From Panax quinquefolius (Eukaryota > Streptophyta > Magnoliopsida > Apiales > Araliaceae): DNA of 64,000 nucleotides. Position 1 is the stretch's first letter. The number at the start of each line of letters is the position of its first letter. Made by a program: the position numbers and the translations under genes. This document shows, piece by piece, positions 22,691-33,660 of the stretch. A model generated the notes under the pieces. That model saw only the letters and a program-made list of their open reading frames with translations. It did not search any database and was not told the DNA's origin. Location of the stretch: contig CM035163.1 of NCBI GenBank assembly GCA_020205615.1, positions 46,283,652 through 46,347,651 on the forward strand, given 5' to 3'.

Positions 22691-22759
22691 AATAGTATTC
22701 TTCAAAGAACCAAACACTCATTTTATTAATAATCTAGAAAAATTACAGAGTTGAAACCT

Positions 22760-24110
22760 CTACTGATTATATTTCTGAAGTCGGTCAGCATGCCAAGTGT
22801 TCTTGATCTCTATTCCATCCATCGCCCGAAGTTGATACGTTCCTGGTTTCGACACTCCAATTACTTCCCTTGATCCTGAAGCTTAGAGGCTTCCACTTCC
22901 TGAAGAACAAGGTCTCCAATTTTAAATCTTCTGAGCTTAACACCTTTGTTATAATGTCTAGCAACTCTTTTTAATAAGCTGCCAACTTTACCAATGCGGC
23001 CTCCCTGACCTCTTTTAATAAATCAAAGTTGACGCGAATACCCTCCTCGTTATATAATTCTTTGAACTGGCTAACCCGAAGCGAAGTAGAACCAATTTCT
23101 ACTAGAACCAAAACATTAGTACCGTAAGCCAATCTGAACAACTAATCTCATGTTGTAGTCCTCGGTGTAGTCCGATAAGCCCATAACACACTAAGAAACT
23201 CTTTGGGCCATCTTTTGTTTGCCTCATCAAGTCTCCTCTTTATCCCATTCAACAAAGTTCTGTTTATCACTTTGACTTGGCCATTCGACTGAGGATGAGC
23301 CACCGAAGTCTTTCGATGTTGAATTCCCAACTTCTATAAAAATGACTCAAACTTTGAGCCTACAAACTATCGACCATTATTCGAAACCATCACCAAAGGA
23401 ATGTTGAACTGGAAAACTACAAATTTCTTCAAAATTTTTAAATATTTCTGCTCCATAATTTGCCGAAGGGACTTCGCCTCTACCCACTTAGTCATATAAT
23501 CAATAGCCATTACCAAAAAATAAACCTGGCCCTTCACCTTCGGTAACGGGCCCAATATGTCAACCCCCCATACAACAAAGGGAACTGGTGACAAAACCGA
23601 ATACAACTCCTCTGGCGGTCGATGAGTAATAGGACTATTCAATTGACATTTCAAACACTTCTTCACATAGTCCGTCGCTTCCTTATAAATCGTAGGCCAA
23701 TAGTATCCCTGCCAAAGCACCTTATACGCCAATGCCTTCGCGGCCATATGATCACCATAAATTCCTTCATGAACCTCCCAAAGAACATACTCTGCTTCGG
23801 AGGGAACCAAACACTTAAGCAATGGAGACGAATAGGCCCTTTGAAATAGATCCCCATCTATGAGCACAAAATTCGAACTCCTATGCTTGACCTTTTTTGC
23901 CAACATCTGATCCAAAGGCAAGACACCATCTGCCAAATAATTCGGATAAGAGGCCATCCAACAATTTGAATGCTCCATAAACATGACCTCTGCATGCTGA
24001 ACACTCAGTTGATTTAAAAGTTCCACGTAAATCGAACCACTGAATGTGCTCACATCAGTTGTAACCAACCTTACCAAAGCATTGGCTATGGAATTGTTAG
24101 ATCTATCCAC
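22760..24110 (-). pseudogene. Tat integrase
   Basis: Zinc-binding part: VHEGIYGDHMAAKAL and KKCLKCQ (23,650-23,790). Core: WGVDILGPLP with the first Asp (about 23,555), then VMVSNNGR (about 23,370) where the second catalytic residue is Asn instead of Asp, and HPQSNGQVKVINRTL (23,270) where the third, normally Glu, is Lys. Both changes fit G to A on the coding strand. C-terminal part continues to about 22,760 (KRVARHYNKGVK, RFKIGDLVL). A stop separates 23,148-23,330 from 23,367-24,110. SIRE A sits just downstream. This integrase would be inactive. Confidence 0.88.
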
Positions 24111-24217
24111 TCCTTAAAAAGCAAACGAACTGAAGTACTGGAGTTGATCCTTCACTTCTTCCAGATATTTTACCATCCTTTCCCCCCGGGCTTCTTACTC
24201 CCCTAAAACTTGCTTGA

Positions 24218-25262
24218 TCACCAGCGAGAGTAACTGAAAATTACCAACTTTTTCACTTCGAGACTCCTTGCCAGACATAAACCTACAAGGATTGCTTCAT
24301 ACTTGGCCCCATTATTGGTTGCCTTAAACCTAAAGCGCATCACTTGCTGCACATTAAACCCCTCCAAACTCGTCAAAATAACGCCAAAATCACTGATTTC
24401 CAAAGTAAAAGACACATATGCATACAACGTCCATGAACTAGATATTGGCTGAGCATCCATAACCGTCTGAACCACTCCTTTTGTCTAAACTAAACTGTTA
24501 TTCTCCTCGGAGAACGAACACTCCACCGCGAAGTCAGCCAAAGCCTGACCTTTTATAGCTGTTCGAGGATGATAGTCCAATACAAATCATGAAAACTCCA
24601 TTGTCCACATGGCTAACAGACCCGAAACATATGGCTTCCCCCAACACTTTCTTTAGTGGCTGATTCATGTATATTACTATTAATCGACCTTGGAAGTATT
24701 GTCGAAGCTTCCGACTTTCTATTATTAATGCATAGGCAAACTTCTCAAGATTCGGATACCTTGTTTCTACATCCCTAAGGGCATGGTTCACATAGTAAAC
24801 CGGGTGTTGCTTACCCCCAATCTCCCGCACCAAAACAACTCTTACTGCCAATGAACTTACCGCCAAATACAAATATAAGGGTTCAGCAAGAACTGGCTTC
24901 ACCAACAAAGGAGTCAAAGATAAATATTTCTTAATCCCTTGAAAAGCATCCTCACAGTCTGAAGTCCATTGGAAGGTCTTCTTGTTCTTCGGCTCTTTTA
25001 ATGTATGCAAACATCTTTCTGCTGATTTAAACATGAACCTCTTCAAAGCTGCTATCTGACCTGCCAGATGCTAAACATCCTTGTATGAATGGGGAGACTT
25101 CATATCCAAAATAGCTTTGATCTTTTCTGGATTAGCTTCTATTTCCTTCTAGCTGATTAGATACCCCAAAAATTTTCCCGCTCCCAAACCGAAGGTACAC
25201 TTAGTTGAATTGAACCTGAGCTTAAAGTGCCGGACAGTCTGAAAGCAATCCGATAAATTATC
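24218..25262 (-). pseudogene. Tat RT end, RNase H and second (archaeal-type) RNase H
   Basis: Order on the minus strand: the last segment of reverse transcriptase (SDCFQTVRHFKLRFN, GAGKFLGYLIS, EANPEKIKAILDMKSPHS; 25,060-25,262), RNase H (QWTSDCEDAFQGIKKYL, LYLYLAVSSLAVRVVLVRE, HPVYYVNHALRDVETRYPNLEK, 24,534-25,046), then the extra RNase H typical of Tat elements (FGVILTSLEGFNVQQVMRFRFKATNN, 24,218-24,475). In the extra domain the catalytic positions are gone: the YVDG-type Asp (LYAYV), the AEYEA Glu (AKYEA) and the YSDS Asp (FSYSR). The RT core that should precede this block is missing, removed together with the end of the LTR inserted at 25,263. Confidence 0.85.
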
Positions 25263-26222
25263 TGTGAGACACCAGATGTTATGAATAAAGATTTAAATTT
25301 CTCGAAATATTTTTTTTAATATTATGGTGTGGATTTGATATAATATCATAGTTGTGGGTAATATTTATAAATTTTACAAAGTAAGCAAGTTGTTATATAA
25401 TATTCGATGAGTCGGGGAATATTCTTTTTGTCGGGGAATATCCGTACGACGGCACAATCATTGGTGAACCCACAATGGAAGTATTGTCGTAGTAAGAAAA
25501 CGACAAAATTATCTTTTTATGAAAATAACGGCGGAAGTGTTACCGTTAAAACTGTTGAACTACCCGGTAGTAAAAGTACAGTATTACGCGTGGTTGCATA
25601 ATAACACGCGGTATTGGTTATTGATGCTTACGTACGTGAGAAGTCACTCAGTTATACTCAATTATTGCTACAGTAATTGTTGCATCATATCTCTCATATT
25701 ATTGACTCGATTATTGTCATAGTATCATCTACATAATATGATATATTATTAAGTCAATAATTGAGACGACAAAGTTATTCATATTATTAAATTGTAATAT
25801 TTACAATGTCTAGAAGTTCTGTCAAGGAGAGGTTTGGTCACCTAATTGTGCGCCAATAGGGAGAAATCCTTATTGAAAGCCCCTTTCTCAGGAACGACAC
25901 GGTTGTTAAATATTATGAGTTATAATATTAATGATGAATAAGTTCGTGTTGATTAAAGATAAAATTGATAGTTTCATTGTGTTGGAATTATTAGTGTTAG
26001 TGGAAATCGATATTTATGTCGATAATAATTGATGTCTAGAGGTTATATTGTTCAATCGGGTATTCAGGGCACTTTTTGTGTCAGAGTACTATTCATGAGT
26101 TACTATTCACGAGGTATTATTCACCCGAAAAATATATTTCTTTTCGGTCCAAATTATTTTTGGGTACAATATTATTCCATGAGGAGATGTGCTAATTTTT
26201 TAGACTGTTGGTTGAAGTTATA

Positions 26223-26430
26223 ATAGTGAATCAATATGGACCGCTGGTGGAAAGTTATAATAGTAAATCAATATGGACCGCTGGTGGAAAGTTATAATAG
26301 TGAATCAATATGGATCGCTGGTTTAAAGTTTTAATAATAAATCAGTATGGACCGTTGCTTTAAGTTTTAATAGTAAATCAATATGGACCGTCCATTTAAA
26401 AGTAAATCAATCTGGACCATTCAGGAAATA
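26223..26430 (+). repeat. 37-bp tandem repeats upstream of TATA in Tekay-type LTR
   Basis: About six units of 37 bp with the frame atagtgaatcaatatggacc / gctggtggaaagttata, decaying towards the right. The array ends about 20 bp before the TATA box at 26,452, an arrangement typical of U3 enhancer repeats. Enhancer function is inference. Confidence 0.85.
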
Positions 26431-26451
26431 GTTACTATTCAGTTCATTCTC

Positions 26452-26461
26452 CTATAAATAG
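26452..26461 (+). promoter_or_regulatory. TATA box of Tekay-type LTR
   Basis: ctataaatag, conserved with the minus-strand TATA boxes at 54,463-54,472 and 61,926-61,935 of the related LTRs. Sequence downstream (cactgaaactctagagagag) is the likely transcript leader. Confidence 0.7.
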
Positions 26462-26624
26462 AAACTCATTCCTTCATTATTTCTTACGAATTCACTGAAA
26501 CTCTAGAGAGAGAAATTATAGAGAGAAAGAAGAAGAGAAGTCTGCTACCTCTCTATTGCAGTATCCAGCTTTATTCTAAGGTAAGGGGTATTATTTCTTT
26601 CGTATTCATGAAGAGAACTTTTGT

Positions 26625-27260
26625 TATTCCATTCCTTATTATTCTGATGGAATAACCTGTTTATGTGAAGTACGGCATACATGGTGAAATTCTTCTGTTA
26701 TTCTATTCCTTATTATTTTGTTGGAATAACTTTTGTTTATGCAATCTGCGCATCGTACATGAAATTCTTCATTATTCTATTCTTTATTATTATGTTGGAA
26801 TAACTTGTTTATGTGAAGTACCGCAAACATGGTGAAATTCTTATATTATTCCGTTCATTATTATTCCGTTGGAATATCCTATCTCATGCGTTACTGCGGG
26901 ACTGATTCCATTATTTATTATTACATCCGGAATATCCCATGCGTGTGTTTACTGCAGGACTGGTTTCATTATTTATTATTTTGTTGGAATAACTTTTATG
27001 CATGCGATTACATCACATGCATGGTGATTTACATTGTTATTCCATTCATTATTATTCTTTGGAATATCCTCAGCGGTGCGTTCACGTATTTAATGGTTCC
27101 ATTATTTATTATTTTGTTGGGAATAACTCGTCTGCATGCGATCTATCGCATGCATGGTGAATCCTTCATTATTCCATTCTTTATTATTACATTGGAATAA
27201 CTTTGTCTATCTGATTACCACATGCATGGTGAATGATCCTTTGTATTCATTCTTTATTAA
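26625..27260 (+). repeat. about ten 65-75 bp units with inverted-repeat cores
   Basis: Repeating phrase gttattccattc, then ttattatt, then tggaataac, with spacers of the catgcatggtgaaattc type. Each unit can pair with itself (for example gttattc...gaataac at 26,699-26,732). Downstream of the TATA box, so probably transcribed. The same repeat exists in fewer copies on the minus strand at 53,870-54,300. Confidence 0.8.
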
Positions 27261-29156
27261 ATTGTGGAAATGATCTCATATCGTGGATTAGCGCATAAGC
27301 GGGTGAAAATCCATTTGCGCTTCATATATTACATTATACTCAGTTGGTTAAAGTTTTGGCTTCTATACTCCATGAAATTAGTGGAATATCCTTGATATTT
27401 GCGCTTCATCTAGTATCTTTTCATGGAAATATTCTTCTGAGCATTCTTGAATTTTTCTCCACAAAGCAGTATCATGTTGACAATTTGGACATTATTGAGT
27501 TCAGAATAAATTAACTTATAAATCTTTAAAATTTATTCTTGAACTTGTTTTATTGAATTATTATGTCATTGTCATGATGAGTTATGTTGATTATTATGTG
27601 AACACATGAAAGTTTCTTAGAAATCACAAAGGGTTGAAAATTAGATTTTGGTGAAAATGGAATATGAAATTCAATTGACCATATCTTCTATTATATTTTG
27701 AATTTTTGAGTGTGGTCAAGTTCTAGAGTTAGATCTATGAGTTTTCTAACTTATCCAAGTGGAATCACTGGAAAAGGTGTTGTAGATTTTCGTGTGGACT
27801 GATTTTAGCAAAGGATTCAAAAACTAGAAAATACAAAAAAGGCTATTGCCGAGAAGTTTAAAAGGGCATTTTCGGCCACTTAGTTTATGAGAACAATTCC
27901 GGCCTTTTAGGACATGGAAATATATGGTATAAAGTACCTCCTGTCCAAAAATGAGCTCATTCCGACTTAAAATAAGCAAGTTATGACCAATTCAATATTT
28001 AGGTTTTTTCGATTTAAAAACGCTATAACCGGAAAGTTCTATAACTCAGGATGACCATGAAATTTAAACCTAAGCTCACGTTAACATGTGTAAGATCACC
28101 GCCAAGATTTGGGAATTTCTGGAGTTAAACTTGAGGTAGCTAATTTCTTAAGGAATTAATTAGAAATTAATTTTGAAAAATAGTAAATGAATTTTAAAAT
28201 TACGAGAAAATATATGTTCAAATATGGGACTATATTCTGCTAAATCCCAGAAAAGAAATATTTTTGGGACTGATTTGGTATTTTTTATGAAAATAATCTA
28301 GTTATGAGTAAAAGAGTTAAATATGTTATGTGAAGTAACAAAATTGGAAAATAGGATTTTATGGCTTGGGAATTCTATATAGGGTATATGCAGATTTTTG
28401 ATAAGGGATTTGATCATTGGTGATGAAATCTTATGAGTATGGAATTTTTGAATGATTAAATGCATTATTTGGTAAAGTGTAAACAATTGAAATAAATTGT
28501 TTATAAGTTTAAGAAGTGATTAAAATATTGTTATAATATTAATAATATTAGATTATGAGTTTATTAAGTGATTGATAATATTTGGATAAATTTAAAGTCT
28601 TTAATATTTATCCTTATTTTCGTTTGATTAATACTTATATCACTGTCATCATTCTCATGTTTATATTGTGATAAAAGTCATCTTTGGCTTACGTGCATAG
28701 ATGGACTTGGTGTGATTATGACCAGGGATTATTCGGTATAGTCATGACCGTAATGTGACGAATGATGCGGTAAAAATCCTCAGTGGCCTGTAGTGCATTG
28801 ATGGACAGTTTTTGGTATGATTATGACCAGGGATTATTCGGTTTAGTCATGACCATTGATGATTTAATATCCTTGGCCCGTAGTGCAGGGAAGATTCAAT
28901 GATATGGTTTATTTATTAAGCTGAGTCTCATCGATTAAAATTGATGAAAACATTTTAAATCATAGAAGATAGTAGATATCACGCTAAACTTGACTCTTCT
29001 AATGGATTGCTTATTCCGCTGCAGTTAAACTTGATGTCTATTGTATTTTATCAGTTTAACATTGTTGAAGGCTAATGATAATTTATTCTGCATTATCTTA
29101 GTCATAATATTTCTTACTTGGCTAGTTGAGCTCACCCTTTCTTTCACTGTTCTCTT

Positions 29157-29840
29157 CTACCGAACTGGTTTCTTTGAAGGGTCCACATGTAGCCTATACA
29201 CAACTACCTTTAGATCAACGCTAGGCATGTCACTGGGAGCCCATGTAAAAATGTCGGCGTAACATTGCAACAACTCAACCAAGCTGGTCCGAAAAGGCTC
29301 TTGCAACCGTGTCCCGATCCTAACCATCTTATCCCTCTTTCCAGGAATCAGCTCCACCTCTTCAGTCTCTTCGACTGGCATAACCAGAGGTTTTGTAAGA
29401 AAAAGGCTTGATCTCAATCGTCATTGTCTGCTTCTGCTTACTGACCCCTACCCCTGAAGAGATCAAAACATTCCTGTAACATCTCCTCGCTAGGTCGAGA
29501 TCCCCTGCCACCTCCCCAACTCCATTCTGTGCGGGAAACTTAATTTTGATGTGAGGAATCAAAGTCACTGCCTGAAGAGTTGTCAAGGTTGGTCTCCCCA
29601 ATATAGCATTGTAAGTAGAATCCACATGTACCACAAAAAATTTACAAACTATCTCCACTTGCTGAGGGGCTGTCTCGAAGATCACCGATAGCTCGATCGT
29701 CCTTGTATCTTTCACTGGGTCATTGCTGAATCCATAAAAGAAGGCTGCTGTCTAACCTCCAATTTCCTGCCTCCCAAGTCCAACCTCTGGTAGGCATGAA
29801 CATATAATATATCTACTGATGAGCCATTATCTATCATCAT
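29157..29840 (-). pseudogene. Tat protease and N-terminal start of RT
   Basis: Aspartic protease with the active-site segment MMIDNGSSVDILY (about 29,805-29,840), kept in the Tat form DNGSS, then TIELSVIFETAPQ, DSTYNAILGRPTLTTLQAV and KFPAQNGVGEVAGDLDLARRCY (29,362-29,715). After a linker comes the entry to RT: RIGTRLQEPFRTSLVELLQ, DIFTWAPSDMPSVDLKVV and RLHVDPSKKPVR (29,157-29,300). The sequence breaks off exactly after PVR, where the inserted LTR ends. The protease would cut the polyprotein in an intact element. Confidence 0.85.
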
Positions 29841-29899
29841 TCATTTCATATCTACCAATCCTACCTGTGAAGTAATCACCAATGCACCCTCATGCGGTT

Positions 29900-30253
29900 C
29901 GATTGGCTTTGTTAGAAAATCCTCATCAGTGAAGGATATCACCGAAATCGAATAGGGTCTTTCACGCTATGAACGCTGTTCAGATACTGACAATATCGCA
30001 TCCAAAAACCCTCTCCTCTTCTTCCTAATAACCTTTCCAATTGACCCACCTGTGATCACATCCACCACCCGGCGCACCGCCTAGGTCTGATCCTAGTTCT
30101 TATGCTGGGTGGTCAGATTCGATGCTAGGATGTTACTCCCTTGCCATAACCCCAAAGCATCTCATCCTGCAATATACTAAACCAAATTCCCATTCTGGAT
30201 GTTCTTCTCGATCAGGTTCTTCAGAGTCCAACAAGTTTTTGTGGGATGTCCAA
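29900..30253 (-). pseudogene. Tat gag, C-terminal part (right half of split zinc finger)
   Basis: Minus-strand segment with HPTKTCWTLKNLIEK and QNGNLV, typical of the end of Tat/gypsy gag after the zinc finger, followed by a degraded linker containing VVDVITGGSIGKVIRKKRRG. It is separated from the rest of gag (37,321-37,934) by the solo LTR inserted between Val-Gly and His-Pro codons. Confidence 0.75.
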
Positions 30254-30781
30254 TGATGAGTGGGTTTTATTCTCAAGAATCAAGTGCGTTTAGCTTAATC
30301 TTTTGGTTGGTTTTTAAGTGTTATGTGTGCATTACATACATTTTATGTTATTTTGTAGGCTATGACACGACATTGGATTGAGAAAATAAGGAAAAGCAAT
30401 TCGAACATCTTTTGGACTAAAATATACAAGAAGGGAAGAATTTAGGGATTATAACACCAAGTTAGATGCTTGTTCTTGGCTTGGAACTTGGATTTTATTG
30501 TATAGTTTCTTCTTATCTTTCTGGAACATCTTGAATCATCCCAATTGGAGCTAGGATGTGAGAGTTATGGCCTTTTTATCAATAAAGATCAAAGCTCAGA
30601 GTTGTCATGCTTGCCATTTACATAGCACCAAGTTCATGCCCGATTTCGATCTTGATCCGGCCAGAATTTGTCAATTCTAAAAGAACAAAAGTTGTAGATC
30701 TCGTTGATCTTCGATTTGATAGGTGGCAGGTCCCGTAACTCCTAGCGGATCAAAAGTTATGCATGTTTTACCAAAAGACGT

Positions 30782-32091
30782 TGTTGGTTATATATTTTAT
30801 GATTTTAATGATGACAATATTTTTGGGTTTATGAATTTGATTTAAATTGTTTGGGCTGATTTAAATTTATTATATGTTGATTTCTTGTTGGCCTAAGATC
30901 GGAATTATGGTCCATTAGTATCTTCCTTCTATATTTAAGTTTGCATGTTGCATGTTGTTGAAAAGATCTTTAATATAATTTAGTAATGATATGCAATCCA
31001 ATTTGAAAAGGAAACTAAATAAGGTAAGTGTTATTCAGTGATCGGCTAATAACAAACTTTATTAAGTATCTCCTTGTTCCTTTATTTAAGGTGTTTTGGT
31101 TTGACTTGAAAACATATCCGTTGGAACCAAATCTTTGTTAGCTGATCATATATCTGTTGGTCTCTTTAATTGTTAATATGATGGGGTATACCAACTGTGA
31201 TATAAGTTTTCAATTCTATCTTATGTTCATATTCGTTGGTCAATATTAGTAGCTAATATTATGGGATTTAAATCATCTGATTTCTTGCTATGGGATTTAA
31301 ATAACCTGGTTTCTTGCTAACAATTATTTTTTAGCCATTGGGTCTCTCTTTATATATAGTCTTATTTTCACGGCTAAGTACAGGAGGATACAAGAAGCTA
31401 ATTCACATTGATATACAGAGAAGAATCCTATTGAGAGCTTTCATTGTTTATTTCCAACTATTCATTGTACTATGTTTAATTCGTTGTGGCTAGAAAATAA
31501 GAAGTCTATTTTAATTTCTTCTATTATATTCAAAGTTCAAGTCTTGTTTGGTTTGGTCTATCTAGCAATAGATAGGATCTGTTCAAAGAGAGTTTTTCAA
31601 GGTTATAGGTGCAAAGGTCTCAGTGGTGAGAAAGGTTGCAGAGGTGCAAAAGGGGCAGAGGTGTCCATCAGTGGAAAGCTTCTTTGTAACAGGGAGTTCT
31701 TTTTATTATATTTAATTGAATATTAAGTTTAATAAAAAGAGTCTCCAATCCTACTTGGGATTGGACGTGGATTAGGCCACTAGATTAGAGGATAGGGGCT
31801 GAACCACGTAAAAATCTTGGTGTGATTTTTACTTCTGTTTATCTCTTTAACTGTCATTCACGTTCTGCACTTTTTTGTTAATCACGTTGCTTGAAGTTAT
31901 GCTATTCAGACACTAAAGCAGACAGGTCTAGCTGTCTGATAATAAGAAACGAAGAACATAAGCTAAAGCAGACAGGCGTAGCTATCTGATTTAAACCTGT
32001 TGCAAAAAATTTCAAAAAGTTTTCACCGCTTATCACTTTTAGCTTAAACACCTATTCACCCCCTCTAGGTGTGCACATACACAGAATTTTA
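30782..32091 (+). repeat. 5' LTR of gag-only element
   Basis: About 1.31 kb, repeated at 34,768-36,092. TATA-like tatatatag at 31,351-31,359 (35,336-35,344 in the other LTR). The PBS follows directly. Confidence 0.92.
31351..31359 (+). promoter_or_regulatory. TATA box in gag-only element LTR
   Basis: tatatatag after a pyrimidine-rich stretch (gggtctctct), conserved in both LTRs. Position within the LTR fits the U3/R border. Confidence 0.55.
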
Positions 32092-32093
32092 TT

Positions 32094-32105
32094 TGGTATT
32101 AGAGC
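32094..32105 (+). other. primer-binding site of gag-only element
   Basis: TGGTATTAGAGC, one base different from the canonical initiator tRNA-Met complement TGGTATCAGAGC (C to T). Confidence 0.85.
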
Positions 32106-32151
32106 TTGGCTCCACTAATATTGATCATTGCAGGTCATAGGGGAAGATCCT

Positions 32152-33660
32152 ATGGCACACCTAAACTTTCAAGAAGGTTAGTCCACAAGTAGGCTACCGC
32201 TGTTGCTCGGAAGTGAGAACTTCAATTTTTGGAAGTTCAGAATAAAGATCTATCTAAACCGTGACCCATGGGAATGGTGGGTAGCTGAAAATAGACCAGT
32301 CATTCTGCGACATGATGAAGGCAAGCCAAAGAATCTCATGGAAATGGACTCAAATGAATTGTATATGGTATTTTATGATTCTAAGGCCATGAATACACTT
32401 TTAAGTGGTATGGTTCAGTCATAGATAGATATAGTCTCTTCTTGTACTACGACTAAGGAAATTTGGGACACAGTCATCATGAGCCACGAAGGTACTACTA
32501 AAGTGAAGGAGGTTAAGATGAGCATGCTAATGCACGGATACGAACTATTCAAATTGGAGAAAAATGAATCAATTAGAGATGCCCAAGCAAGATTCCTCAC
32601 TCTAATGAATTCTCTAAGCATGCTCGGACGAAAGATTGATCAAAAGGAAATCAACCGAAAGCTTCTTAGAGGCATACCAAAGCGATTCGCACCAAAGGTT
32701 ACTACACTTTAAGACTCAGTCACAATCAACACAATGGAAACTCTTACCTTATTTGGAGAACTTGAAGAGTTTGAAAACCAACTAAAATTGTACGATGAAG
32801 TAGATGAGGCACCTAAGAAGAAGACCTTGGCTTTACAAGCTGAAAGCTACATAGAATGCAATGATGAAGATTTTGATGAAGAAATTGAAATGCTCTCAAG
32901 AAAACTCGAGAGACTACTTCAAAGAAAGAAAGAAAGGAAGAATCAAAAAGGTAGCTCAACTCCAATGAGCAAGTCCAAAACAGAACAAGATGAAGAAATT
33001 GGCCAATTATGTTTCATGGGACTAGAAGACGATGATAAACTTGAGGTAATGAATTTTCATGAAAATGTTGAAATATCTACATCTGATTATCTTGCTTTAC
33101 AAAATGAAAATCAAAAGCTTAAAAAGAAAACTGCTTATTTTAAGAACTGCGTAAATGAGCTAATGAATGAAGTTGAGTCACTTATTGAAGAAAGAAAAGA
33201 AAATGAAAATCAAATTTTAAAAGAAAAATTGAAAATGAGAGATGTATGCATAGAGTCTTTTAATGATGGAAAAATTATGAATATGCAACATGATGATAAT
33301 GTAATAAATACAGAAATAACATCTTTAAAAAATGATCTTGCTAAATTTGTGTAAGGAGAAGAGAACCTAAATGTTATATTAGGGGCACAAAGGTCCAATC
33401 TTGATAAACAAGGGATTGGGTATAATCCTATTAAAAATATGGAAAATAAGACTAATAATAATATTAGAATGATTAATAGTAAATCAAGGCATAAACCACT
33501 TTATTGTTCACCATTTGTTACTTGTAAAAAATGTGGTTTTAAAGGTCATTTTGATTCTAATTGTAATAAAATTAGAATAAAACAAATTTGGGTAAAGAAA
33601 AGTGATTCATATACTATTAACCCAAAAGGACCCAAGAAGATTTGGGTACCAAAAAGATAG
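32152..33660 (+). pseudogene. gag of the non-autonomous SIRE-like element
   Basis: A single reading frame from ATG at 32,152 to TAG at 33,658-33,660 (502 codons), interrupted by four in-frame stops and no frameshift: TAG 32,179, TAG 32,422, TAA 32,710, TAA 33,352. Domains: UBN2-type Copia gag core (FNFWKFRIKIYLNRDPWEWW, YELFKLEKNESIRDAQARFL, RKLLRGIPKRFAPKVTTL), an acidic linker (IECNDEDFDEEIEMLSRKLERLL), a coiled coil at about 33,080-33,240 (LQNENQKLKKKTAYFK, EVESLIEERKENEN), and a zinc knuckle CKKCGFKGHFDSNC (33,520-33,561) followed by IRIKQIWVKK and IWVPKR, the SIRE gag end. At each stop a Gln codon is the natural expectation, so all four could be C to T changes. No pol follows. Confidence 0.88.

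Larger units (their letters stand above)
25263..29156 (+). mobile_element. Tekay-type Gypsy LTR, plus strand, 3' end truncated
   Basis: Starts TGTGAGACACC and runs in the reverse orientation to the LTRs at 52,799-55,639 and 60,436-63,156. Shared blocks: the opening (atgaataaag and following), a conserved section at 25,805-25,910 (aggtttggtcacctaatt, cgccaatagggagaaatcc), the TATA box and the region of gtcatgaccgtaatg phrases (28,730-28,870). It stops at 29,156 (actgttctcttc), about 290 bp before the end reached by the other copies, directly against Tat RT sequence. No internal region, so a solo or fragment LTR. Longer than the others because of expanded internal repeats (26,223-27,260). Confidence 0.85.

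Noticed and set aside
26829..27200. 123-codon plus-strand frame
   Set aside because: Runs through the hairpin repeat array of an LTR. Composition follows the repeat and the related LTRs do not keep it open.
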